Source of the DNA: Holacanthus passer
Lineage: Eukaryota; Chordata; Actinopteri; Pomacanthidae
DNA length: 64,000 nucleotides
Direction of reading: 5' to 3'
NCBI GenBank assembly: GCA_025331565.1
Contig: JAFREQ010000017.1
Coordinates: forward strand, 496,001 to 560,000
Under the pieces are notes generated by a model. The model was not told the DNA's origin, ran no database searches, and was given only the letters and a program-made list of their open reading frames with translations. The stretch's first letter is position 1. Each line of letters opens with the position of its first letter. The position numbers and the translations under genes were made by a program. Positions 1-10,760 of this stretch are shown one piece after another.

Positions 1-498
1 ATTTTTTTTTTTTTTTTTTTTTTGCTGGGGATTTATCATATCAGTGTAATCTGGAGACTGTGGTCTGCCCGGTACCGTAATCAAATCTTCTTTGGATTTG
101 GAGGCTATCATTTTCTCCTGTTATGATCATTAACATAGCAGGGATAGCACTAACTCAGTTAGGCCTTCCAAAAGTAGACATGCTTATTTTACATAATTGC
201 TTAAGTGTAGCCTTAATGAGCTGGACTGAGATGGAGAATTTGACCTCTGGAAAGTTCTGCAGTGTTTCGCTACAGCTATTCACTGCAGATTGCTGAGAGG
301 GACTGATAAGCATCACACTTTGAAGGGGAGCACAGCGACCTTATCCTATCATTAGAGGCAGAAATCATACTCAGCAAAAAAGAAACCCACACGCCAACAG
401 TTAAAGTGATCATGACAGGTTGTGAAATAACGACACATGAATTCAATAAACACTGTCGATATAATGAAGTCCTTTCACATTAATGTTATGTAAGGTAC
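1..498 (-). other. robo2: robo2 intron downstream of FN3-1 (partial)
   Basis: The stretch runs from the window edge to the donor GTACCT at 493-498. It opens with an uninterrupted run of 22 T (positions 2-23), otherwise unremarkable A+T-rich DNA. I see no further exon here; the next FN3 exon is off the window. Confidence 0.8.
2..23. repeat. poly-T run
   Basis: A run of 22 T at the window edge; on the transcribed strand it is poly-A. It may be a retroposon tail whose body lies off the window, but nothing supports that here. Confidence 0.9.
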
Positions 499-665
499 CT
501 TGTGTTCTGACGGGATCAGACATGGGGCTGGGATCACTCAGGCCCTGGCTGTTGACTGCTCGCACCATGAACAAGTAGATGGTGTTGGGACGGAGACCTT
601 TGACAGTAAACTGGGTGGTTTTGATATGATCTGCTACTGTTTGCCAGCTGTTGCTCACTGATTGA
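499..665 (-). CDS. robo2: robo2 exon: second half of FN3 domain 1
   Basis: This 167-nt exon completes the split Ser codon and reads QSVSNSWQTVADHIKTT, QFTVKGLRPNTIYLFMVRAV and NSQGLSDPSPMSDPVRTQ, ending with one base of the next codon. GLRPNTIYLFMVRA is the FN3 tyrosine-corner signature. The acceptor is TTCTCTTGCATTACAG|TCAATC and the donor is CAAG|GTACCT. It is the last exon before the left edge; FN3 domains 2 and 3, the transmembrane helix and the CC0-CC3 cytoplasmic motifs must lie further left. Confidence 0.95.
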
Positions 666-796
666 CTGTAATGCAAGAGAAAAAAAGGTGATAACACATT
701 ATTGTTCAATAATACAATATGTTTGTATCTGCAATCCATGGCATACCAAGACTATTAACTAGTAACTGTGGGTTTGATGTTGCTGATAAAACAAAC

Positions 797-962
797 CTGA
801 ATGCCTCAATAACAAAAGAGGAGACGGGTGAAGCTCCAGCCATCCCAGGCTGCCAGGACAAAGACACACTGTTCTTGGTGACATCAGTGACCTGAGGTTT
901 GGACGGCGGGCCTGGAAGCTCATTCTCATCATGGTTTTTCATGACCGTCACTCCACCTGATT
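797..962 (-). CDS. robo2: robo2 exon: Ig5-FN3 linker and first half of FN3 domain 1
   Basis: This 166-nt exon starts by completing a Glu codon: ESGGVTVMKNHDENELPG is the linker. PPSKPQVTDVTKNSVSLSWQ opens the first fibronectin type III domain with the expected proline-rich start and the SLSW tryptophan. It ends PGMAGASPVSSFVIEAF in phase 2 within a Ser codon. The acceptor is TTCATTCAG|AATC and the donor is TTCAG|GTTTGT. The linker is the least conserved part and seems one residue longer than mammalian ROBO2. The FN3 strand sequence DVTKNSVSLSWQPG is close to identical. Confidence 0.95.
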
Positions 963-1063
963 CTGAATGAATTGAGAGAAAGAACTCATGAAAACTACAG
1001 CTGACAAGCTGAAAAACATTTTTTTGTACATAAAACGCATGGAGTCATTACGCCGTCCTGTAC

Positions 1064-1145
1064 CTTTGACTTCCAAGAAAGCGCTCCATGATGTTTCACC
1101 GCTGGAGCTGGTAGCCACACATGTGTAGATCCCAGAGTCTGAAAG
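1064..1145 (-). CDS. robo2: robo2 exon: Ig5 domain, last part
   Basis: This 82-nt exon encodes LSDSGIYTCVATSSSGETSW, with the second Ig5 cysteine in the DSGIYTC motif, followed by SAFLEVK and one base of the next codon. The acceptor chosen is GCACACCAG|CTTTCAG. A second AG six bases further in (CTTTCAG|AC) also keeps the frame and would drop Leu-Ser, so it is a possible NAGNAG-like alternative. The first site is preferred because it keeps LSDSG aligned with the ISDTG of mammalian ROBO2. The donor is AAAG|GTACAG. The following intron is only 101 bp. Confidence 0.93.
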
Positions 1146-2154
1146 CTGGTGTGCAGTAGAACACACATATATATTAATAAAAACAAACACACACACACTA
1201 ACAGCACTGACGCACAGAGAGTAATGACTCCACTAATAACACTTTTAGTGGAAAGGCCATTTCATTTCACACATCCTGAGAGCAGTGGCGATGACTGAAC
1301 ACATGTGATCTTCCTATCGCTGAAATACTGAAAAGTGATGGGGCGACTTCATGAGCTAGCCTCGCGCCGGCCAAATTGTGTGTCATTTGTGAGTGCCTCA
1401 AAGTGCTGACGCTAATTTCCTAATGAATTCCATTTTCTACTCACCACCCTTCCATCACTTTTCCACTCCCCCTCCTTATTTCCCCACTGTCCCGCCGACC
1501 ACAACAAAGCCAGGCTAATTAATTTAGGGTGGGCTGCTGGAACCCCCTGGACCGATGACAGCTGGCCTGTCTCTCCATCCCTCTTAGGAACTTTGGTTGT
1601 TTGTTGGTTTTTGCCCCTGTGCCTTCCTTCCATTTATTAAATAACATGTCAGTGGTCGGCAGCTTTGTCAAGCGTAATAGATATTCCGCTGAGGCCTCCG
1701 TGTGGGGAGAGGAAGATGGGAGCCTTCTAAATTTAATCTACTCTAAACGTGTACGTGTGCACACATGTGTGTATCTGTAAGTGCATACATGTTTCTACCC
1801 TACAGCTGGAGTCCATCCAACCCCAAACAGCTGAGCCCGGTTGGAGCTGCCGTGCCACTAAGTGATACTATCAAAGAATAAAAAAAAAAAATAATGCCTG
1901 TTCATCTCTTTAAGGCGCTATGGTACCTTGCACATCCAAGTTCATACTGAAACATAAGGAAGCTTGTTTTCTGCAGTGCTGTAAGTGTGAACATAGAAAT
2001 GCATATAACATCTTCAAGTAAGATAAATAATCAAGCCTGGTGACAACTTTCAGAAAATAGAACTCAGAACTCTAGTTATAGACAAAGCTATTGTGACAGT
2101 AGCACAAATTGATTAGTCGTTCTCAGCACCGACAAGACAAATGAAATCCTTTAC
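1146..2154 (-). other. robo2: robo2 intron between the two Ig5 exons
   Basis: The intron is 1009 bp with donor GTAAAG and acceptor ACCAG. It contains a short (CA) tract near 1189-1198 and an A run near 1880-1891. I see no repeat element or RNA gene in it. Confidence 0.85.
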
Positions 2155-2360
2155 CTTGATGTTCTTGATCTGCAGGCTGCCCAGCTCCTGCAGGGACATG
2201 CGGGGGTCCTTTCCCAGCAGACTGACCCCATCCTTCAGCCAGCTGACGGAGGGAATGGGGTCTCCTGATGCCTGGCACTTCAACAGTGCCACACTGTCCA
2301 CCCCGAGCGTCTGATTGGACGGGCCTTGGCGTATGATCGGCGGCGGCCTGTCTGTGAGCA
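2155..2360 (-). CDS. robo2: robo2 exon: Ig5 domain, first part
   Basis: This 206-nt exon, the longest in the window, completes a Val codon and reads LTDRPPPIIRQGPSNQTLGV. ALLKCQASGDPIP carries the first Ig5 cysteine and SVSWLKDG the core tryptophan. It continues LLGKDPRMSLQELGSLQIKN and ends in phase 0 after IKNIK. The acceptor is TTTGTATCGCAG|TGCTC and the donor is AAG|GTAAAG. An NQT sequon is visible. The length and frame match mammalian ROBO2 with no insertion or deletion that I can detect from memory. Confidence 0.96.
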
Positions 2361-4900
2361 CTGCGATACAAAGACAAAAACATGTTATATCGCTCTGAAG
2401 TTCAGATGGATGATGGTGTTCACATGCGGCGTCTGACTGTAAAATAAACTGAGCGACAGCATTGATCATAAAATGCACCGGGGGTAGATGTGGGTATCTA
2501 TCATAAAGTAGACTATTTTCTCTGCAGGTCTTGTAATTGCACCACAGAACAATGACCATATCCTGTATTTCCAGGAAGCGGGGAGAGAACAGCTGAGTAG
2601 GGTTTTCTAGTTTCATTGATGTGGCAGAGGGACGTTAAGCAGTTTCCAGTTACTGCCTGGGTAGCCTTATTTTTATACACTACTCTAGACTCTGTGGTAC
2701 AGTTCAGCGGTGAGACTCTTGCCTATTGACTCAGTGTGGTTCAGATAAATACTTCATTATGTGCAGCGTGGGGCACAATAAAAGGTGAATTTCAAACACT
2801 AAATGTCACCGAAACCCCCTCATGATACTCCTGAGGTGTAAACAGAGTGATTAACAGTATCTGAATCTTGACATGAAATAATCGGAGAAGACGACCCTTT
2901 CGTATTTTCCTCGAGTTTCGCTTTAGATGAATGCTAATGCTGTGATGAATTCCATTTACATGAGCAAATTCATTTGTTATAATGTGCCAAAAAAGCCTGT
3001 GGGTTCCTTCCATGAAATAGTGGATATGTCAGAGGTGATCTCAGAGAGACTTAGCGCTCTAGCACACAGGCAGTTTATATATTTAGAGTTGAATAATGTG
3101 GAGTCCCCCTGGCATCACAGAACCCACATTAATTAGAAGGTATGGATTAATGATGTCAGACCTGCAGGGGCTAATTACCAAGTCTACCTCAGTAACCTTT
3201 CAACACATTATCACACCCTCGTTTTCACCCCTATTTTCTCTCCAGAAGCTGCGTCTGACAAAAGGAAGTGATTCTAAGTTATACACTTTTGCACCCCTCG
3301 CTTTGGGTCAGCTAAGACAGACGGAGAAAAACTGTGCAGAAACCTGATATATTATCTACCACAACTAAGCCAAATGTCATAAATCAGTTCCTATAATTAT
3401 ATTTCGCTTATTGTTTTAGTCCACTCGATTCCAATCATATGAATCAAAAGTAAATGTAAATCAGAAACTAAGCCAATAGAGGATTCAAAGAACCTGCTAC
3501 TGGCCAGGAACTCGCTCTGCTGTAGCTTATCTTACCTCATAAACACACCCAGGAAGGTTTTTGTCAGCCATTGCCTTCGTCTAAAGATTTACATCAAATT
3601 ATGAGCTAGAATACAGCATTTTATTTCTCCACATGACATGACTCTCTTTCCTTATCAAGAGAAGACAGTCAGCTTTGACTAGTTTTAACCGAAGCAGGTA
3701 GAAGCATAAAACATTTCAGGTCCAGGGATTTGATGCGCCTGATGTACGTATGCGTTGATGGCATGAAGGAGTGACAGAGGGAGGAGGCAAGGCTCAACTG
3801 AGGCCTTGGTTCTCTGGATCAGGAATTTCTCATTACAGATCTCCTTGAACTCCGCAGACTGTTGTCGGAGCTCAGGGCAGTAAATCACATGAAGACTGTG
3901 GCAGGTGTGGCCATGACCTCACCCTGGCCCTCCAACACTATTTCCTCCTCTCGCTCCTTTTCTTTTAGACCTGCACCTAACGCCCGAGAAAAAACCTGAC
4001 CAATTAAAAAAATACAGTAAATACTAGAATAAAATAGTTAACTGTTGATTATTTTGCTGTAAAATGTGAACATATTTTATTTCAGGCAATTGAAGGACAT
4101 GCCAATTTTGTATGTGTGACAAAACCATTCCTGCTTCAGTTGAAAAAAAGTGTCTGCAGTGTTTTTAATCTTTTTGCGAGCAGGTACTTCAGCAGACGTA
4201 TGGACGGCCGTCTATCTTGCCATCACAACAGCTGAGCAGATTAGATGCTCCCACACCTCGCAGGACCACATAATTCATTCCACAGAAAACCACTGTCACT
4301 CACTCACTCAATCATGTCCCCCCTCCTCTTTCTCCGTGTCTCTTTCTCTAGCTCCCTCCCTCACACCCGTGCTTGCACCTTGCCCACTCACCCAAACGCT
4401 GATCATTAAACTTGAAGGAACTCAAGGGCAATGCTTTATTTCCTTTCCAAAAGGAAAAGTAGAAAATTTTAATTAAATTGTGTCAGGGAAAAAAATGAAA
4501 CAAAACCGTGCTGCAAAAACTCTGAAGGTCATGGGCAAACCGGCATTTCTTAAAGCTGAATTTATTCCTGCACATGACATAACAAAAGAAAAATCATTTG
4601 TGCTTGTGTACCTATACTTTCAAGGGTGTTAAAGGCCAAATTCTTGCGTAAACTCAGCAAGGAAAGAAAAACCTTAAAGTAATACAACAACAAACTAAAG
4701 TCAGATGTCATTGATGTCTGTATAAATCTTTTGTTTGTTGAAGGGTAAATGTCTAAAGAGATGTGGGAGAGAATCAAACATGCATATTGAAAGTACGTCT
4801 GTGCACATATGCACAAACTTCCCCACATTTGCAGTGGTTCTGAGGCATTTGTACTGTAGTGTGCTGGCATGAAGGAAGTTCGGCGTCAGTTTTCCCTCAC
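2361..4900 (-). other. robo2: robo2 intron between Ig4 and Ig5
   Basis: The intron is 2540 bp with donor GTGAGG and acceptor CGCAG. The only local oddity is a weak tRNA-like stretch around 2690-2750, too degenerate to call a SINE. Plus-strand open frames in this stretch have no protein-like features and are not annotated. Confidence 0.85.
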
Positions 4901-5072
4901 CATCTGTGACCTCCAGTTGAGCCTTGGCGAGGATACTGCCTGCAACGGTCAGGGCCTGGCAGATATAGTAACCAGCATCTGCCCGCTGCACAGATGAGAT
5001 GGTGAGGTCTCCGCTGGGTGACACCGAGAAGCGACTGTTGGGCTGCTGGGGTTGGTTGGGAAAGAGCAAATT
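4901..5072 (-). CDS. robo2: robo2 exon: Ig4 domain, second half
   Basis: This 172-nt exon starts in phase 0 with [20 protein letters not shown], then [20 protein letters not shown] with the second Ig4 cysteine, and [17 protein letters not shown]. It ends with the first base of the next codon. The acceptor is CTTTCTGCAG|AATTTG and the donor is GATG|GTGAGG. In Robo receptors Ig4 contributes to receptor dimerisation. The RADAGYYIC motif is the expected DxGxYxC signature of strand F. The conservation leaves little doubt about identity or borders. Confidence 0.96.
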
Positions 5073-6681
5073 CTGCAGAAAGAGGAACAAACAGCCAATT
5101 AGTGAAAACGTGGAACCGGTACAACCTGGAAAAATGACAAAACAGTCACAGCACCAAACTCAAACATACACTGTGCGCGCTCACGTACACACAGATCAGG
5201 CTATCACAGCTACGGCACGAACAATTTCATCTATCACTTGGTTAACCAACCTCACAATCTGCCCGACATGTATACAGTTCGGTTCGGCTTGGTTTCATAC
5301 TTAGTCTTGGGCCAAGCCAGAGGCTCCACTGTGTTATGAAGGCAACTTTTGCTCTCGTTGGCTTCATGACTACTTTCCTTTCTGCTTCAATTCCACAGCA
5401 GTTTTGAACTGCTCTTAAACCCACAGAGACCACCCCACATGAGCTGAACTTATACTGAATATAACACAATAAAAGAGGGGATAATCAATGCCACATTTCC
5501 AGAGTAAATACACAGGATCAGAGACTGATCACGCTAATAAAACATCATGTCTATTATTAAGTCGCTTTATCCCAGCTTTCTTTATTCTATCCATTTTTTT
5601 CTTATGATCCCCAAAGGTAACAAGCAAATACATTAGCAGGATTTAATTACACCTAATCACTTAAATGCGACAAATTATGTTGTTTTTTTAAATTAGGCGC
5701 TACGCATCTCCAGCACATGAGAGATGTACACTCCATTATCCTCAAGTGTGAGAAAAAAAAGGCCTTTCTGTCATTTAATTACTGTAGAGAATTAGCTTTA
5801 ATTTGTTCTCTCAACAAATACCTTCATACCTTTTGTACACGAGGAGAGAAAGCATCGATAAACACAAGGACGGAGACGAGTGAGGAGATGGTGAGGACGT
5901 GCAACTGCTTGCACAGAAGTGTTTGTAGTGCATTCATTTCAAACGGCTCATCTTTAATGACAATGTGAGACACACGCCGGATACAAATCTGATCAAAGTT
6001 CACAAATTACTCAATGTTACTGAGTCATATGCTTTAGGTTACACACTGGTAAGGGGTAAAGTAGGTGAGTATTACACCAAAATGTTTGTGTGAACATGTA
6101 AGCATGTGTCTCACTTCTGTTCGCTCTTTTAAAGAGAACTCTGCTGTAATTGTTGGCCTGCAGGCTACGTGTGTGTGTGTGTGTTTCCCTGTGTGTGTTT
6201 GAACCTTAGCCAGGGCTGAATCATATCTCTGGCTCATCTACAAGCCCCAACAGGCTCCTAATTGGCACTGTTGTTCAGTGTTGTGAGGACACCCAGGTAT
6301 TTGAATGGGTTATCTTCTTGAGTGAGGGATAGGACGGTTCTTATCAGTGCAGGGTCACGGGAAACCGATTAGCACTTTGCCAGGCACACTGTCGTTTGGC
6401 GGCTCCTGAGAACAAAGGTGTATCTGTGTCTGTAGTAAAGATACTGATGAGAGATAGTGTAGTTTCAAGCGCTGTGTGTAGAGCAGAAGGATCATAAGCA
6501 CTCAGCAATAGAGCACACAGGCGAGGGAATCCAAACAAAGTGCTGAGTGTTAATACGCTCAGTACAATAGACAATGAAATCTGCCAACTAAGAGAACGAT
6601 ATATTTTCAGATGTAAGAAATAATGCAAAAAAGATGCAAATGTTTTCTGCACACTGGTTCGGTTTGATTGTTTGCTCTTAC
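5073..6681 (-). other. robo2: robo2 intron between the two Ig4 exons
   Basis: The intron is 1609 bp with donor GTAAGA and acceptor CTGCAG. It holds a short TG microsatellite at about 6169-6184. Nothing else recognisable is seen. Confidence 0.85.
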
Positions 6682-6806
6682 CTGACTTCCCTCCTTCTGC
6701 CAGAAGACAGCAGGCTGGGGGTTTCCTTTGGTTTCACACGGGAAGGTGGCAGTGCGGCCTTGAGCCACAATTTGGTCCCTTGGGCGGATGACAAACTGGG
6801 GTGCAG
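6682..6806 (-). CDS. robo2: robo2 exon: Ig4 domain, first half
   Basis: This 125-nt exon begins with two bases completing an Ala codon and continues [31 protein letters not shown] carries the first Ig4 cysteine and [10 protein letters not shown] the core tryptophan. It ends in phase 0. The acceptor is GACTTCAG|CTGCACC and the donor is CAG|GTAAGA. The sequence [13 protein letters not shown] is a Robo2 hallmark in my recollection (Robo1 has VKPRDQVVALGRT). The exon lies 3.9 kb downstream of the microexon and 1.6 kb upstream of the second half of Ig4. Confidence 0.96.
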
Positions 6807-9800
6807 CTGAAGTCAAAGGGCACAAAACACCAGAGTTAGTAGGGCAGTGGGACATAGTGAGGACAAGTATCAGGACTGGAGATTATCGGGGCTTGGGGAT
6901 TTCAAGCAAAAACAAGCAATATAAAGCACACAGTCAATCAAAATGGGAGTGCTGTACAGAGCTTCCATGCATCTGTCTGTCGCTCTCTAATGGCTTTGAA
7001 CAGAGGAAGAACACCAATGACTGATCATCAACCAGGTTGGCCATTCATCCAGGTGAGGCTGAGGCTGAATGAATGACAGTCACATTGGCATTCACACAGG
7101 GAAGCGCCTTGGTCACAATGGCATTTAGATCTGAGACAACACAAAGGCACACCCATGCCCTGGACACATCCAAAACTATGAACAGGTAGAGACATATAGG
7201 GGTTAATCATGTCTGACTTTCCATATGTGAGATCTAGTCAGCATCTCATATAAAAGTCACGATCTGAAGTGGCGCAGTACTTCTGATCACAGTCGTATCA
7301 AAAGGAGTTAGAGACAGAAAAGACTATTTCTGTGTTTACCACACTTCGAGCTAACACCTCTCCATCACAGAGGGACGAGGCTTGAAAAGCTATCAGACTC
7401 TGAAATCGCAGTGTGAAGCTTTCTCAGTCAATATTCACGACTCCATCGGGAGCCAGACCAGTTGTCACACACTCGCAGACGGGACGGAGTGAGACGTTTC
7501 TGACTGACAACTTGACAGATGCAGTTCAATAATAAAGAGAGAGGAGTTAAGGGATTAGATGCAAGTTCTTTCTGTGTCCAGTGTCGCCTCGTTTCAGTCC
7601 CTGATCATTTCCTTGGTGGTAGGTTAGGAAGGCACCACCTTTCCCCCACATCTCCACACTTTCAAGCAACATTTATCATAATTAACAAGGAAAGGCTGAT
7701 GAATGCAAAGTAGGGACAATGAGGAAGTAGAGTGTGTTTCTTTGAGTATGATGAACTTTATTACTTTGCACTAATACATATTTGAGCAACTGATACAATA
7801 TTTCATTTTTTATCCTAAATAATCAAAAACCAGCAGAGAAGCAAAGAAAAAATGCTGATCTCTCTTAGTCCATCTTTATCATTAACCACAATTATCCCTG
7901 CTGCAAAACTAGAAAATGTCTGAACTTTGACCTGAGGTAATTTACTGCATGACCCAAGACCTCTATTTGTTTATTCTCCGACTGTGACTGGGGGGTCTTA
8001 GTCCCGTACTGACAAGTGCCATGTTTGCCAAGACATCAACAACATGTTCCTGAGGGCAGGAAACATGGTTCCTGCAGAGATAATGAAAGTCAACAAATTA
8101 AAGTCTCCGAGTCTCTGCTGTAACCTTCAGTGAGTGCAGACAATGGGTAAATAAAGGCTATTTCTTTAGAAAAGCAAAATGAAAAATTGAGAAATTTCTA
8201 CAGATTGTTATAAAACTGACAAAAAAATCTGAATTGTTGCAACATCTTGCACCCTTTCTGTTTCTTTTGATTTCTTTGTAAGTCCTTTCACTGACAAGCC
8301 AGCTGGTTCCAGTAAGGCCAAACTCTTCCCATTTGGCTGCTTTCTCCATGTAATCCCTTTTTGGGGGTGTGTATTTGTCAAAGATACACACAGTTGGGAA
8401 TGGTACAGATGGCTACAGATTTACTGCCTTCCCGTTTGGCCTTCTGCAGCTTGGATATCTTGTGGCTCTCACAATGCTGGGCCTGATACAGAGCTCCTAA
8501 ATCATACTCTGGCAAGGACTCAGTTCCCTCCCTTCACTTCCTCTGCTCTGCTCCATCCCACATACCGCATTACTAACTACTCACTAAAAATATGGTTTAA
8601 CACCTTAGACTGGTCCCCATCAACGCAACCTTGTCCCTTTTCAGTGTTCATTGGTGTTTCATTCTTTCCTGTTCTCATGATGCCCACACACTAATTTTCA
8701 TTTATAGAATATATGTATAGGTTTCACTCAACTTATTTACCATATTTATGATATGCATATAAGTATTGTCAAACAAAATAATGTTACGTGAGTGTGTGTT
8801 TTTTGAGGTTTCTGATTGTTTTTTTTTTTTGCTTGTATGGATGATTGTTTGCAGCTGGAGGTCAAAAACAAAAATGTGTTCAGCTAGATTTCATCAGATC
8901 TGTTTGTGAATCATCTTTATTGAAGCCAACAACTCGACATCAGTGGAAGCTTTATGTAACCCAGATACTCTAATGAAGTCAAAATGTTTCTTATTGCTTT
9001 TGACTGTTTAACCTGTTAACAAATATCAACTCTACTGTTTGAATTTCAGTATCTGTCAGCCAAAAGCATGGTTTTGGTTTTGTCTTTTCCTTGTTGGCCT
9101 GAGATTAATCGTGGACTCGTTCTATACCTATAGCATTACTTTTTAAAAAAGTGAAAAGGAAAAGGAGTGGAACACTTATGGGAAATGTGAGGGGGTGGAT
9201 CTAAAAAAGGAGAGGGAGGCCCACAGAGAAAAGTAGATCAAAAACTCAGACAAATCAAGAGGAAGTCAGTGTGTGACAGTTTCACAGCTTGGCTCAGGGC
9301 TAACTCACACTGGCCCTGTTTTGATTCACAGACCCTTAATGGCATGTGAGAGGCTCCTTCCTGTCCCTTCCTAAGGAAACACGTGATCAGGTGTCCATAT
9401 TTAATTCATGACAAGTCACATCTGCCTGGTTTGGAGAGGGCTCGGCTCATAAAACAGCAGTCAGGGTGAAAAGAACAAATGGACAGAGAGGCAGACATCC
9501 ATTCAGTCGACCCAGGCACACAAACTAAGAATCCTCCTCCTTCAAAATCCCACGTTCAATCATATTTTATTCAGAAGTCGACGGCAATTACTGTCTCTTC
9601 CCACAGGCAGAGTGAATGTGTAATTTCCTCCATCTTCTTGAAAGCTGACAGTTTGACAATCGTAGAGCAGCCACTGCTGTTTTGGCAACCAAAGTCCTGC
9701 CACTGAGGCAGTGTCTGGATTTTTCTGCCAGTTAAGCTCGTCTCGACACACACTTTTGCCATTATTTTCCTCTCCCTCCTTTGTCCTTATGCACGTTTCT

Positions 9801-10748
9801 CGTTCCTACATTCTTCCTGTTACTGCTCTCAAAAAGCACACCTTTCTCCCCAGGTGCCCATTTTCATCGAGATCCTCCGACAATTTAACATTTTAAGTGT
9901 ATCATGCTCGGTTCGGCCCTGACCTTTTCCCAATCTATAGGGAAATAAAACGAGACTCCCGGCTCTGTGTCGCGGGGCTCAGAGGCAAAGAAGCTCGTCC
10001 AAAACAAACAGATCTCAGCTCGGCGTTCCAAAAATCCACAGATGGCCTCAAGACTTGCAAGTTAAACACGTCCTGGACCATATGAGATGACAATGTCTGA
10101 GACGATCAGACTGCCAGCCCACTCAGTCATTGTAAAGGACGGGGTGTGCAATCTATAGAGCCTCTAGTTTAGAGTTACACTGGTAATGGAAACTTTGAGT
10201 TACTACACGTGTTAAATCTGGGTTGTAGCACAGTGTCATTGAGACCTACACCTGTCCCATCAGCTGCCAGTGGAGATCAAGTATGAAAAGAGAAGAATTA
10301 ATCCCAACTATTTTTTTGTGGCTATTGTCTACATTGTGAAATTTAGACACTGAAGGATATAGAAAATGAAGTTTTCTTTATTTAAAAAATGTTCTTATGG
10401 AGCAGCTTTTATTAAGTTATAGATCAATTAGCGTCACATTAACAATGATGCAGAAACTTGTTGTCAAGTTGCTGCATATAAGATAAGTAGCTGACAAGAG
10501 CGCAATTAAGTGGTGTTATGAGCCAGTAGGAGTTCTTCATGTTAGTGATCCAGACAGAGCTGTAAATTTTACTACATAACTATCTGCAAACAGTAATTCT
10601 GAGGGTACACAACGTGATGTAGCACCTGTGTTAGTCAAATACAGTAATGTTAAAGCAATGGTAGTTGATTGTCAAGCAGTCAAATGCAGTGGTGTGTGTG
10701 TGGGGAGGGCATGCAGGATGGAATCAAATCAGAAGGATGGGTACTTAC
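6807..10748 (-). other. robo2: robo2 intron between the microexon and Ig4
   Basis: The intron is 3942 bp with donor GTAAGT and acceptor GACTTCAG. Its first 130 bases after the microexon carry several YCAY motifs (annotated separately). The rest is ordinary A+T-rich sequence with a T run near 8819-8830; no transposon is recognised. Confidence 0.85.
10658..10740 (-). promoter_or_regulatory. robo2: YCAY cluster downstream of the microexon (possible NOVA-binding splicing enhancer)
   Basis: Five YCAY tetramers occur on the transcribed strand within 91 nt of the microexon: CCAT at 10737-10740, CCAT at 10718-10721, CCAC at 10700-10703, CCAC at 10689-10692 and CCAT at 10658-10661. NOVA proteins bind YCAY clusters, and binding downstream of a cassette exon generally promotes inclusion. 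NOVA has been linked to the homologous mammalian microexon. YCAY is a short motif, so chance occurrence is a real alternative. Confidence 0.4.
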
Positions 10749-10760
10749 CGACGGGGCGAG
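10749..10760 (-). CDS. robo2: robo2 12-nt alternative microexon (Ala-Arg-Pro-Val insert between Ig3 and Ig4)
   Basis: The microexon is CTCGCCCCGTCG on the minus strand, with acceptor GTCTCCAG and a perfect donor GTAAGT. The previous exon leaves a single G. Adding the 12 bases gives GCT CGC CCC GTC G, so the protein reads TVR-ARPV-AAPQF with the microexon and TVR-AAPQF without it. The frame is kept either way, as expected for a cassette exon. A 12-nt microexon at this point (exon 6b) is known in mammalian Robo1 and Robo2, where its alternative splicing is developmentally regulated and alters axon repulsion. As I recall, the mammalian ROBO2 insert has the same ARPV sequence. Whether it is alternative in this fish is inferred. 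YCAY motifs lie just downstream. Confidence 0.9.

Noticed and set aside
2680..2760. tRNA-like SINE head
   Set aside because: TTCAGCGGTGAGACTCTTGCC and GTGGTTCAG faintly recall A and B boxes, but there is no tail, no second half and poor consensus.
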